From NCBI GenBank assembly GCA_963920665.1, contig OY987265.1:42785001-42849000 (forward strand): DNA of 64,000 bases, written 5' to 3'. Source of the DNA: Straminergon stramineum (Eukaryota; Streptophyta; Bryopsida; Hypnales; Calliergonaceae). Every line of letters starts with the position of its first letter. Within the stretch, counting starts at the first letter, position 1. Position numbers and translations under genes: made by a program. Below the pieces are notes generated by a model. The model saw nothing but the letters and a program-made list of their open reading frames with translations, was not told where the DNA came from and did not search any database. Shown one piece after another: positions 1 through 12,416 of the stretch.

Positions 1-1083
1 CCTCGAACATGCATTCCTTGTTGATCTTCTGAGCTAGTTGACCAATAGAAAACTCTTCGGATTTATTGGAAAGGCTTGGTACATTCTCCACATCTACATT
101 TCTTATGTACATATATGTAATGTTGGGATCCATCCACCACCTCCTTCGCAACCCTTTGTCTCGTTCATATGTTGAAGTGAATGTATACAACAATTTCTTG
201 GAGTCATTTATAACTATAGTCATCCCCTATTACAAACTCTAATGTAAACCCGTGACTCATCTTCGAGAAAATGAAACATAATGTTGTTTGGAGAAATGTC
301 ATTGTATAGATATCCAGTAGCGTGTACTGCACCTATGATATTCAATAGTGTCAGGCAAGCTCATGCGTTAGTTTCTCCATCGCTTGAGACATTTAGCGGC
401 AAAGATTTATTCATCTATTATATGGGGTTTATATAACATTCGAATGGATATGTTATTTGGATAATTGTTATCTATTCTCAACATTTCACACAAAGTACTA
501 CCATTCTACTAAAATAAGTACCCTTCATTTTTTTTGTGGACTGCAAAGAAACGTATCACTTTATCATGTGGAATACTCACAGCCATGGACTCGATATTAC
601 GTTTCAACTTGGCAAATTCTGGACGTCGACCTTCCTAGAGAAACGTTTACGCTGCAAACTCCCATGATAGGTGAATTTGAGTGCATCCTTAAATTCGGAC
701 GCTTTGAATTGTTGCATAGCCACCTCGTATGATTATGTTATCTTGGGCAATGACCATGGTTGTTTCTAGAAGCGCTACTAGAAGGCGACATGTATTTTGT
801 ACTTGTGCAATTCCATCCGTGTTGTTCCACCAACCTACTAACCCTACTCTATTCCGTCTTCTATCAAATGGTTTGAACCTATTTGTAAACATGTTCGTTT
901 TCATAATGACATGCTCAAAGGCTTCACTATTTGCATGGTGCTCCTTCCCAAAGTTCTCTATCATAACCTTAGCATTCCATAATACATCATGTGTCCTTTT
1001 CTCCAAGAATTCAAGAAAATTCTTCTTTTCCGTTTCATGATGCTACTCCGGCACGTTCAAGGCATCCAACATCCTCAGCTTCT
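1..1083 (-). pseudogene. Decayed protein-kinase-like gene, truncated by window edge
   Basis: Reverse-strand translation gives kinase-like blocks in the correct order but in different frames. Near 690-1006 is an N-terminal block. Near 600-690 is a Lys/Arg-rich block. At about 265-345 there is a catalytic-loop-like stretch ending in YNDISPNNIMF (an HRD-type loop with Y-N-D and a following Asn), then CNRG where DFG would stand, then a stop. At about 3-160 is a C-lobe block reading SEEFSIGQLAQKI. Several frameshifts and stops separate the blocks, so this is a relic rather than an intron-containing gene. The variant loop and missing DFG suggest the parent family may itself have been an atypical kinase. 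The family cannot be named from this much sequence. The 5' end (high coordinate) is unclear, since similarity may extend to about 1083. The gene continues beyond base 1. Confidence 0.55.
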
Positions 1084-3245
1084 GTCATATATTTTCCGAA
1101 ATCTAATCTTATTCAACTGAATCTGAGTTCGAACACTAGGGAATGAACTATGTAAGGCTAGCATAATGTGTTTAAAGGTCACAATGTATAACCGTGCAAA
1201 ATTCATAGACTTATTCACTCTTAATCCCTCTAAAACCCAAGGTCTTGCTCAAGCTGTCCATTAGTAGATGCTATTGACTGATGTATGTAGTCACAGTTTT
1301 GTCTAGTGTGCTACTGGCTCGTGACAATAGTTCTGAGACAATAGTTCAATGTGGACTAACTTGTAATGGATGCATGTGCAATGCATGACTTATAAACTAA
1401 ATAAATAATAGTATTATTATTCTTAGTATTTAGCAAAAGAATAAGAGTTAACATTTCAGATTAACTCACAATAAGTGCACACACACACAACCAAGGACGA
1501 TATGGCCAAACATGTGCACATTAGTATGCTCTACCTAAAACCCACACAAATCCTCACTTACAACCTGTATATGCAATTTTTAATACAACACTCTAATAAC
1601 ATTGATGCAAAACAAATAACAAAACCTTACTCTAATTCTAACTCCCAAATGGATTAATTCCAAACCAGGAAAAATTTGGACCTTATTTTAATTTATTTTG
1701 TCCGTCACTACCCTATGGCCATGCGATCCCCTGGTAGATACCCAGACTATCCCAATACATGTATCCCAAGCCACCAAGACCCTTACCCGGATTAGACCTA
1801 CACTGGCTTCTTCACGGGTCTCAACTATCTGCCCGTCGTCAATCTGTCCGACTTCGGCAAAAGCTGCTTTAACAAGCTAGACCAACTCCGCGGCTGCTTC
1901 CACCGGACTTAAGCAATCAAATTTTGGATCGATTCTTTAAATTCTCATTGGAATCCTTCTCCCCTAATCTTGGTGAGCACATGATCAAACGAAATTTGGA
2001 TTGAATTTCAATTCCGATCCAAATTTTGATTCCAGGTTACGATTTAACAAACACAAATTCCAAATCCCTAATTCATCTTACAACCCTTCTAATCATCGAA
2101 TTTGCAATCCGGTGCTCTAAGATCGGACCAATTTCATCAAACTATACGACTACTCAATGCTCTTGAGCCAACACGCACGAGGATCCATGTAAAGATTCAC
2201 GAAATTGAATTTGAATTTTCATTTTGAGCCTGATTTGGCACCGCAACCTCTAGCAGCAAAATGTCGATGACAATGGCGACTCTCACCCACAGCTCGTCGA
2301 CTCACCCTAATCACTCCCCTAATCTTGATCAATCAGATTCACAAAAATTAAACGCACATTGATTCGCTCCAAAAATTTCCATTCAGGAGATCAATTTCAC
2401 TCCAATGAAGCCATGTCGCTCTCCCGTTGTCGCTCCTAATTAGCCCTGCACTAGAGCTTGTCGCTCCTCCAGTTGCCTCAGAATCAATCCGACTTACTAA
2501 AATGTCACCAAATTCACCTCTGAAATTCACCGCACTGCACTCAGCGACCTATCTCGCCTCGACGACACTCAATCTTCCCAAATCCACGATCCCCACAACC
2601 AATTTCCCACTCCAAGATTCACAATCATTCACTCCAATGTCCAAACAATTTCACAGCGCTCATAGAATTGATTCAAACACCAAACCAAAACTAATACAAT
2701 TGCATAGCACAACTCATAATATACACTAATACACACACAAATGTATTGCAATTACAAAGTTTACATGCACAAGAATTTACAGCATAGGGAAGCTCTACAA
2801 TCTGCACTGTTTTTACTTCAAGGGCTGAGAGAATGAGAGAAGGAAGAGGGATTTAAGTCGAGGGATGGGGGTGATCTGAAGTGGGAAGAGTTGTGCAAGC
2901 ACCGCTTCCAATCACTCCTGCAACCCTAACTTTCTCCCTTTCTCTTTTCCTTTTCTCTCTTTTTCTTTATCTCTCTTTTTCTTTATCTTTCTTTACTTTT
3001 CTTCCCTTGTACTATTATACTAACTACAAACTAAAGTATCTTTGAACTTTTCCTAACTTTAATAAAAATAGAATACTTTTTATACTAGATATTAGATATA
3101 GAATAAAATAATGTGTATAAAGTCTTTAAAAATTGAAAAAGTACTTAAAAAAACGAAAAGACTAGACTACAACTTGATGTCCACCTTGAATTTATCAATG
3201 CAATCCTCTTGATATTGCACATATTTAGTGTCAAGGGATATTGTA
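1084..3245. other. Intergenic spacer, no gene recognised
   Basis: Moderately AT-rich DNA with only short, unconvincing open frames on both strands. A pyrimidine-rich TTTCTC-type tract lies near 2930-3005. Nothing else could be assigned. Confidence 0.5.
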
Positions 3246-3575
3246 CACTATAACAAAACATGATAAAAAAACCCGTACTCAAAATCGACTACGGTTCTTT
3301 TTGCCACATTTTTGTTCATACCCTTGTAGTGGGTTGTTAGCTTCTTTTGCAATTTCCGACTACAATTTTTAGAATTTTGGAGCGTGAATTATACCATTGG
3401 AAAGGTCTTTTTAATAACTTTCCAATGGTATATTACACACCCAAAAATTCTAAAAATTGTTGTCGGAAATTGCAAAAGAAGCTAACTACGCACATAGTGG
3501 ACCTACACAAAAACATGGCAAAAAGAACCATAGTCGATTTTGGCTACAGTTTTTTTAACACATTTTGTTATAGTG
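3246..3575. mobile_element. CACTA-type hairpin MITE (330 bp)
   Basis: The element begins CACTATAACAAAA and ends with its exact reverse complement, TTTTGTTATAGTG. Both sides are flanked by GTA (3243-3245 and 3576-3578). A 3-bp target duplication and CACTA termini are the hallmarks of the CACTA (En/Spm) superfamily. The interior is also palindromic: arms around 3345-3410 and 3415-3485 pair about a centre near 3410, so the whole element can fold into one long hairpin. It has no coding capacity and would be moved in trans. Confidence 0.8.
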
Positions 3576-3578
3576 GTA

Positions 3579-6500
3579 GTCTCTATCTCATAGAATGCCA
3601 CAATGCATTTCATTAAAAATATTTTGCAACTCTCTGAAGGATTGTCCCTAGATGATTAACTAAAAGGCACTACTTGTTTTCCCTTCACAACCTTCTTGAC
3701 CCTTAGCATTGTGATGAATTGATTATGTGATTAACATCGCAATTTTTAGAAAAAAAAAACCACTAGTTACCCCCAAATTAGATTCTCACCCTCCCAAAGA
3801 GAGGAGCCAATGGAGGTCAAGCCACCAAGCTCTCTACTCTTACTTGCAAGCAAGTGGGATGGTGAAAGTGAAGGGCGGATGGCCTGTCCGTTCCTTTCAT
3901 ATGAGACAGACGACCTCCTCTCGTTTGCGTCATTGAGCGTACGGAGGCCGTCCAATCGTCCGCCTCGTCCAATTGGACCATTAGGTCGTCTACCATTTGT
4001 GGTTTGTCCAATCGGGTGGACAGGTAGATGGTTAGGTAGTCGACCTGATTGGACGACAAATGAGGGATCCTCTACAAGATTCTGGTTGTCTAATTGGTTG
4101 GATAGTTAGGTCGTTCCTCCACATGGGATGGACTTCTGATGAGGCAGACAGTCGCTAAGGTAAAACAACCCCTTGTCCCATTGTGGTTAGAATTTGGAGT
4201 TTGGCCTCACACTATGGTTGAAAATTTTCAAATTTTTTCCCCCTTAAAGACAAATGTGATAAACAACAAGTGTAATTGAAATTATATTTTTTTGACATAG
4301 TATGAATTTGTTAGGAATTTTTGAAGTGTTTAGTGCATCATGGCCTACAAGAGTCTGTAGACTACCCCATAACCAATAAAATTTGATTCCATAATATTCA
4401 CCATACTACCTAATGCAGTGACAATATTGTCTAACATAGAAGGCCTGAAAAGTCAATTCTTACAAAGAATTTCACACTGAAAAGTAGGAAGTTCCTAGTG
4501 CAATCACTATTCATTCCATTATTGTCATGTAAGACATTGATTGTGGTCCAAATCTCACATACTGGAATTTTGAAAAAAATCACAATGGAGTGACTTCCTC
4601 AATGACCACTATGTGTCATTTGATCACAATTGTTTGTTTTACCTTCTACGGACAACTGTTTGTTCGTCTAATCGAACGGTCGGTAACATTGGTCCATCGA
4701 CCCATGGATTGCGTGGCATTGTACACATTTGTGGATTCACCTCAACACATTGGGATCATTTCATTGGGAATTCTATAGACAATGTAGTGAACATTTTCTT
4801 TTCCGTACTTAAAGCCTTATCATTTAGAAAATAAATTGGATACTTCTATGGTATTGCCTCTACAATTATACTCTACAAAATTTCAATGTCCTTTGTGGAC
4901 CACTATATTGGTTCACTATTTAAAAATCCAAAAATATAAAGATTAGGTATGAACTTACTACTCTGGAAGTGTTAGTACTCCGGATTAAGCCATAACCATC
5001 AATTAGGGAGTTTTCCGCTAAATAGCAATAGAAACTTCATGAGATCAAGGTGAGATGCTAGATAATGTAATTAGGAGAAAATTAAGGGAAATTCTAGGGA
5101 AAAAATAGGGATTTAAAACTAAAAAGATGTTAAACAAGATTTGGTAGAAAAACCAAATTAGGCTAACGGTAAAATGATGACAAAATGAAAACCAAAAATG
5201 AAAACCAAAAAAACTAGAAGTAGGAAATGAAACTTAAAATAAAGTAAAAACTGCAGAAAATAATAAATGTGAAAAACACAAAAGAAGTGAGTAAACTTAA
5301 AACTACTACTAAAACACTAAAATAGTGCTAGAAACACTAAAATAGGATTTTATAGTAAGTTAGAGGGTTTTACAGTAATTTAGGGGGTGGACCACTAAAA
5401 TAGCACAATTTACATTAAACTAGCGGATTTACAGTAATGTAGCACAATTTGCACTAATTTGGTGCATTTTGTACCAAATTAGAAAATTTACAATGAATTA
5501 GTGGAGGATGAAAGTAGTTAAAAAAAATAATCCGTCAGGAAGTTTGGATATAGGCAAAATTAGGGTTTGGAGCCCTCTTTCTCTCTTTTGTGAATTTTTT
5601 GGTGTGTGTGTTTTGAGAGGATTGTTGTAATTTGTGTGCATTTGGAGCATGAATTGTAAAAGAGTAGGAGATGGGAAGATTAGGAGCAATTTGTCGAGTA
5701 AGTTTCACCATTTCATGAAAAAAAATGAGTGAAAGATGAAGGGTTTTGAGGTTAGATGGGAAAGTGCTTAAGAAGAGGGTAAAAATGTGAGTTGAGATTG
5801 GAGTTCAAACTTTGACGGCTTATTGCGGGAGCGTGGAGAATCGAATGAAGGTGAATTCAAGAGAAGTGAAGTGCCTTGAACTTAGTTTTCCGAAAAGCTA
5901 TGACTCGCCCAATTCGGAGCCAAAACGCGATGGTGGTAGATGATTTTGTAAGAAGAGGTCAATTGCCATAGCAAAGGAGGACTGGCAACTTTGGCAGGCA
6001 ATAGCGGGAGAATGACATGGCGGAATCAGCTAAAATTTGTAGGGGTGGTGCACCTTGAATCTGACTTTCCAAAAAGTCTAAGCTCAAACCATTTGGAGCA
6101 AGGACAAAACAATGATAGTTGTTTTGGTGGAAGAGGGTTTGTTGCCCCTTGAAGGAGGCAGATATTGAGTTTTTTTTTGTAATCCTTTACAATTGTAATT
6201 GAATCATTTCAATTTTCATTGCACCTTGCTAAGAAGATGTTGTAAGTGTAATGTTTGTTGAGTTAGGATGGTTGGTGTAATGGAGAATGCATAATTGTGA
6301 ATCTTGTTTTTTAAGGTTTTAGGACAAGTGCAGAAGCGCTACTCCAATTGAACTAAATTAGGGTTAGCTAAATTAAATGATAAAAAACAAGGTATTATTT
6401 AATTGCCTAAAAAGAGGTGAATGTTCCAAAAATTGAATTTAGAAAACTAAATTGGAGTATAAATGGAGGAAGATGCATGTGAAGGGGGTTGTTTGGGTAA

Positions 6501-7294
6501 GACGTGATGTGCTGTGATTAGTATTTAGAATCCCATTTAGGCCATTTTGAGCCCCAAATTACACATTTGAATTAGATTTTTGCATACAAAGTTGCCATAC
6601 TCTATTTGAGTGCTTAATTGGATGATGGTAGGTTGTTAGGAGGTGTATTGGGTGATGTGAGATAGGTTGCCCCCTTCTTACTTAGAGTCACTTTGGTAAA
6701 AGTTGACCAAAAATCACCTTGTTGGAGTCTATTGATTGGAAGGCAATTTAGGTAGAGGTCCCATACACTCCCCATTGACCAACTCTAGGGGGTTCTTCAC
6801 CTTGCGGTGGAAAAGCCTCATATCCTTATCACATCATCCAATTACTTCATAAATTGATGAAGTTCTGGTTCTTCATGGACTTCTAGTGAAGTAGTTAAGT
6901 GAAAAAGTTTAAAAGTTCATCTAATAACTTGCATTTATTATGAATTTCTGAGAGCCATTTGTACATTCACCTCTGAATAACAAAACTACACATTTTAAAA
7001 TCTAATATGTATTTAACATTTGTATTTGGGGAGAGCAACTACCAAAGTGCCAGTGTGCTGTAACACAAGATACAATTCTTTTCTATAATACAAAATAGAA
7101 CATGTGGTTATTGAATTTTTCCATAGAAAATGTTTTCTTTACATGTTGCTACTTTCAATACACATGCAAGTATTAGATAGTGACATCATTGTCCTATGAT
7201 TGTCATTGTTTACACTTCAACAATATTAGAAAATTTGTAACCTACTTCTAAATCAAAAAACATCTTATATCGTTCTACAAAACTATAATATATT
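3579..7294. other. Intergenic spacer with low-complexity repeats
   Basis: No gene recognised. A more GC-rich patch at about 3780-4130 repeats short GTCCAAT/GGTCGT-like words but has no convincing frame. Around 5285-5510 a degenerate roughly 30-bp motif built on TTTACANTAANTTAG and TAGCACAATTT is repeated several times. Confidence 0.4.
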
Positions 7295-7700
7295 TTATTT
7301 TGAATTAGAAGTACTATCATTGTTCTGATCATGAAGCATAGAACCAAAGCCACCATATGGTCCATATCCGCTTGACCCTCCTCCTTGTCCATAATTTGTA
7401 AAGTATGGACCTCAAAATGGTGGAGGAGCACATGGTGCATTCTCCTCTAATCCTCATGTCCCTTGTTGACTTGAACCACTGTAGTACGAGCTTCTGGGAG
7501 GCCCATATGAATCTTGCTCCCTTGTCCCTAGATAATACTGTGAGTCGTTGTATTGAAAAACCACCATAGTTTGTATACCTTGTGCTTCCATGACCTCCTA
7601 TTTTTTGAAAGTCATCGTGGGGGTCATTATTGAATTGTGAACTTCCTCCTCCATATTGTGGGTGACGTGCATCACGATCATGACAAGGTGGTGATAATTG
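7295..7700 (-). pseudogene. Remnant of a Tyr/Gly/Ser-rich protein tail
   Basis: On the reverse strand, one frame reads a Gly/Tyr/Ser-rich sequence: for example GGGSSGYGPYGGFGS near 7330-7400 and SYGPPRSSYYSGSSQQG near 7455-7515. It is interrupted by two in-frame TGA codons and ends at a stop at 7295-7297. A further block with YGGGSSQFNNDPHDDF lies near 7615-7665 after a frame change. The composition resembles the low-complexity C-terminal tails found on some domesticated or decayed transposases, but no diagnostic domain is visible, so the parent family is unknown. Confidence 0.4.
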
Positions 7701-7872
7701 CTAACAATATTAAGAGGTTCGGGGTTAACCTCTATCCCCTAACATCTTAATATCTTAATTTTATTTGAATTCATCAATGCAAATTTCATTAAAATAAAAT
7801 TGCAAAATTGTAGCAAATAGAATGAAGGATTCTAAAGCTATAATTTATGGTTACGAGCCTATTCTTTTAGGG

Positions 7873-8785
7873 TTAACCCTTAAGTCCCAAGGTCTTTTTT
7901 TCATCAAAAAATGCTCAAAATTCCATTTCTAGTGTGAAGAGCAAAAATTTTAAGAATGGTATTTTTTTGCATATCTAAGTACAAGATCTTGGCATAGACT
8001 AGTACAAAAATGTGTGGGAAAAATTTCTAACACTTTGATCATATAGATTGCTAGATAAATGTTTTTAAAGTGAAGAAATCATCACTATTGGCCTTATTGC
8101 AAACTAGTTTATAAGACTTTGAATCTTCTTAATTTAAAAATTTTGTACTATAGATTTTGATTTAAAATTTTTTTATTATGAAGAATTGAGTTGAGGGTGT
8201 TGAAAAAATAAAATTAAAAAAAATAAAATGATTTCATTCTTTAAAAAATTGTTAAGTATAAGAAAGTATATAATAGAAGGAAAACAAAATCATGAACAAT
8301 TCTAAAGATGGAATTAGAATATACTAATTTCAATGATGAGATTGTTCTAACAATCAAAGTTAAACTTGTCAAATTGTGTGTTTTGGAAATTGAACCAAAA
8401 AACAAATCATGTATGTTATTTTTCAAAAAGATGCTTTGAGTGCCTACAAAATAAGATGCTCCATGACTTTCACTTCAAAAATTAAATGGAATGAATCAAA
8501 GCTTTCCAAGTAAACAAAAATACAATCTATGAAAAGAAATTTAATTTATTTCTAAAAAAATTGGATTCTTCTTTCTACCTATAAATTTTTTTATTTGGGG
8601 CTTATTGTGGTACAATTTTTACTCTTGGACACCAATTGAATTAAAAATGATGTTCTAAGAAAGCTAATAATTTTTTTTTTATCTTATAAGAAAGTTTCAA
8701 AGAGTTTCACCAAAAATTGAATTCATAGGAACTTGCTTGAAATCCATTTTGTCCTCCAAGGGAACAATGGGGCTTTTGGGGTTAA
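7873..8785 (+). mobile_element. Family A non-autonomous TTAA element, copy 1
   Basis: TTAA at 7873-7876 and 8782-8785 bound a 905-bp segment. It begins CCCTTAAGTCCCAAGG, and its other end, read inwards, begins CCCCAAAAGCCCC. TTAA duplications and CCC-starting ends are the signature of piggyBac-type insertion. No coding sequence is present. Two further copies occur at 38793-39652 and, inverted, at 63062-63978. They share the landmarks of a TCATCAAAAAA box near one end and an AATCCATTTTGT box near the other. The terminal inverted repeat is imperfect, so superfamily assignment is inferred mainly from TTAA and resemblance to family B. Confidence 0.65.
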
Positions 8786-8864
8786 CTTCTTTTTAGTTAC
8801 TCACAAACTAAACAATTGAGAAGAAACAAGATATTGGACATGATCTTCACTCCAACTAGGTGAT

Positions 8865-9751
8865 TTAACCCCTAAATGCCCAAGACCTTTTTTTGAGCTT
8901 CTAGAAATTTGCTCTAAATTGAACAAAATGTCAACATTATGAAAAGTTTTATCAATTTTTTTGGAATTGTATCTGTACAAATTTAAACTAGATATGTTAG
9001 GGATCACTTGGAAGAAGAAAACACAACAATATCACTTACAGATTGAAAGATTATAATGTTTGATCACGAGGGTGTTAAAAATGCAAAAGTGATTTGAAAG
9101 TCTTTCAATCTTCTTTTCAGATGTCAAATCTAGAAAGCTCATCACAAAAAAACTATGAGGTTAAAGGGCCTAACATGCATAACTCCAATCAATTTATGAC
9201 TTCTCAAAATCTACTCTACAATTTTTTAAAATGAATCTTGAATGTGATTTTTTCTCCAAGATCTAGTGTATTTGAGGCTCATTTCCAAGAGCCCCCAACA
9301 CTATGGAAAGTCAAGAATGCAATGGACCCCCTTGCACAAAATCTTGAATAGAAAAATCATAATCAATCATTTTCAAAATCAGATTTTTGATGCTAAACCT
9401 ACACTAAATAGTGAAATTAGGTTGCCCCACACTATAAATATATTTGCTATTACTCTACAAAATTGCACTACTTTGAAATTAGAAATTGTTATTATTGGGA
9501 CTTACAGGACTTCATGTATACAAATGGAAGTATATGTAGAAATTTTTGTTGACTTCAATGGCTTGTAAAGTACTTTTCTTGGGGTAAGTCAATCTAATTG
9601 TTAAGGCAACCTAATTTTACTATTTAGTGTAGACTTCAAAAAGAATTATTCAAAAATACTATTTATTAAAAATAGTAACTTGGTAAGGTTTTATTTAACT
9701 TCAAGGTTTTGTTGACACCAAAATTTGGTGCCTCAGGCATTTAGGGGTTAA
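8865..9751 (+). mobile_element. Family B non-autonomous piggyBac-like element, copy 1
   Basis: TTAA at 8865-8868 and 9748-9751 flank an 879-bp element. Its ends are CCCCTAAATGCC and the reverse complement GGCATTTAGGGG, a perfect 12-bp terminal inverted repeat. The TTAA duplication plus CCCCT termini match the complete piggyBac element at 50957-55859 (CCCCTGAAGGACC). No transposase frame lies inside. A shorter, clearly homologous copy sits at 62421-63065 in the same orientation, sharing GCTCTAAATTGAACAAAA, ACAATATCACTTA and a GATTGAAAGATT motif; a GATTGAAAGATTATAA motif also occurs in the left arm of the complete piggyBac element. Confidence 0.75.
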
Positions 9752-10138
9752 TGGGAGACGTGGAAATGTTCTTACATTCAAGCTTTTCCATTAATTCTGC
9801 AAAATTGTAGGTAGATCATACTTGCCATAATGCAAGAGTAGATGGTTGCACTTTGGTAACAGAAACAGACATTCCATTTATCGTCAACGAAAAATAATAA
9901 AATCGTGCCACAATGGAATCGGACTAGATATATTTCAACTTCATCACATTCACTCAAGAGATCCATATATGCTTTAAAACTAAGTATACCATTTCAGTTA
10001 ATATACAAGTCTGCACTCAATCCCAGATATAGTCTACATTCAGAACTCCTTTCATGAGACATTGCAATTGGAATTGACTGAAGTATACTCCCTGGCAACT
10101 AGTGTGAGTTCAGCAAATCAGTGGAACAGGGTCTTGCT
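9752..10138. other. Spacer / probable 3' UTR of the next gene
   Basis: Lies downstream of the stop of the minus-strand plastid-protein gene. No separate gene seen. Confidence 0.4.
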
Positions 10139-12416
10139 TCAAACAAGCTCCTTCTCCTTGTCAGCATCTTCCAGCTCCCGCAATTCCCCAACTTTGCCTT
10201 CAATCTCCTTCACCAGTGCCTCTCTGAAAAGCTCCTCCCTCGCATCTTCTTCCTCCGCCTCCTCCTGCACAATTGGCAAGTTCAGCCCATCACAAATGGT
10301 CTTGCTCTTCAAGATTACACTCACAACTCTTTAATATGACATCGGAAACAACATTCCCGAATATCCTGCACGCCTGTGACACTATCCTTAACTGTAGCTA
10401 ACTTGTTACACGTTCAAAATATGTCATAATCATTCATTTAGAACACCAAGCATTCAGATTAAAGAGGTCAGGGTGTGCGCCAACATGTGCAATTACTGCG
10501 GGTCCCAAAATAATACGCTACAAAACTTACCGTGGGTTGCAAAATCAGATATTTCCAGGTATTGTGGTTTTCGCCCATATATGTGAATTTCTTGCAATAA
10601 GATGTATCTTCTTATATAATAAGCAGTAACTATAGTAGTTAAAGAGTCACATGCTCAAAATCATTGGCTGCTGCTAGACCACTTGGGGACAGGAGAGATA
10701 TGCAACCCGATTACTCATATTCATGTTTTTGTGCTTGGTAAACAACTAGGGCAAGGTGCTTCACGGAAATAAGCACTTGCAACAAGGGTAAGAACCCAAC
10801 TTCCAGGTGCTTGATTCCATAACGCCCCGTGCCCTAGATGCTTACCCTGAGTAAAGAACTCTGAGAACTTTATAGAAGAAGTCTGTCAGTGCTGTTCATG
10901 AATCAAATCCTAATGTTACACAAGTTCACTCGAAGGGAAGGGATTAATGCAAGGAAGCCTACACAGAATACAAATGGAGATTCTCAAAAGCTTACCCTTT
11001 CATACATCCAGTGGGCGGTTCCGTTTCCACCAAGATCGCGGTATTCGTCGCTTTCGTAGAATGGATCCTGGCAAAACAACCAACGGTAGGAAACTAATTC
11101 AGGAACCTGTATCTTACACATGTTGAAAACACTAATCTGAGAAATGTTTCGAGAATTGAAAGAAAAACAACGAGTAAATACAGTATAGTGAAACAACGAC
11201 ACTAGCATTCAGTCAGATGGAGAATGGCTTACATTCATGGATCCAAAGACACAGCAGCCCCAGCAGAAGACCATTGAAATAAGCATGTCTGCCACCCCAG
11301 CCCATTGCAACAATTAGCGAAAATACAGAAGTTGGAAGACCTGAATACACTGACACAGTTGTATGAACATGAATAGAACAGATTGAAAGCAGGAAATTAA
11401 TGTGAATAGTGTTCAGAGGATTCAAGGTGGACATACACAAGTCCTTGGTCATCTTCTCCGGCATCACCCAGTCATTGTAAGTGGTGATGAAGACACTATC
11501 AGCGTACATGCTATCAGTATTCTTGGTAACGATAATAGTGGCAAGAATCGGCAGAAAAGGCACAATCGTGGAAAGCAGCTTTGTCTCCCGTCGAACTTTT
11601 GGTTTCTCATTCTGCACCAGTTCCGTCCATAGTAAGATCTCGATCCATGACTACCCAAATGGTTCACTAACTAACCGTTGAACCCTTAAAGCTTCAAGGC
11701 TTCATGGTTTTACTATTACAGTTTGATTGATCATTGCTTGTGAAAGTAATAGAATTCAGAATTGGGCCAACTTTCATACCACCGGAACCAATGAAGAACA
11801 CTGCGTGTGTAAGTCAGAAAATTAATAAAATTGAGTGAAAGAAATTCCTCACACAACCTACTCAAAAACGGCGACAATGTAACAATTTCAGCCTCTTGGA
11901 CCTTGCGGGGTTAACCGGGAAACTCTCCTCCCCAAACCACAAATGTCAAACCCTCAAACAAACCCTGATTTTGCTATTGCACACAAAGACAGTCTATTCG
12001 TGGAGTCTTGAATCAGAGGAGCATATGCAATATTTTTACATACCCTTGAATTCGAAAATGAACAAACAATACACAAGTTACCAATTCACACAGGGAAGTA
12101 GGTGTCACCTTATCAAACGCACTCGAGGCTCTGACAAGTTGCGAGTAACGTCTTCTTTCGAGCGAAACACTTGGAAAACCCTACAATCACAAATATTTCC
12201 TTGAGCACAACACGTTGAGTGCTCAACGGATTTGAATATCAAATAATTTGAATTACCATACAATTCTTGAGAGGAGAGTCGCACCGCAGACAAAAGACCA
12301 GCAGTGGAAGGAAGCTTGACGTTCCGGAGAGACCGAGCACGCAATGACGACGACGTGCTGCAGCAACAATGTAAGTGCAAGCCTCTCCCGCCCAGAACAG
12401 CTTGCGCCATAGCCAT
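10139..12416 (-). CDS. Predicted plastid-targeted membrane protein, function unknown (multi-exon)
   Basis: Exons readable on the minus strand are 12416-12257 (start ATG), about 11611-11437, 11288-11233, 11067-10996 and a last one ending with the stop at 10139. The N-terminus (MAMAQAVLGGRG, then a Ser/Arg/Leu-rich, acid-poor stretch) looks like a chloroplast transit peptide. Next come a hydrophobic segment (TIVPFLPILATIIV) and a second one (MLISMVFCWGCCVFGS). These run through a clean splice into NDPFYESDEYRDLGGNG and an HWMYER motif. The tail is strongly acidic, rich in Glu, and probably coiled. Splices 11437/11288, 11233/11067 and the donor at 10996 keep frame. The joins exon 1 to 2 and 10996 to the last exon do not fit directly, so at least one small exon on each side is unresolved. 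I do not recognise a characterised family. A thylakoid or envelope protein is an inference. Confidence 0.65.

Noticed and set aside
7715..7730. CGGGGTTAACCTC as a transposon end
   Set aside because: A single GGGGTTAA without a partner end or homologous copy is too short to support.
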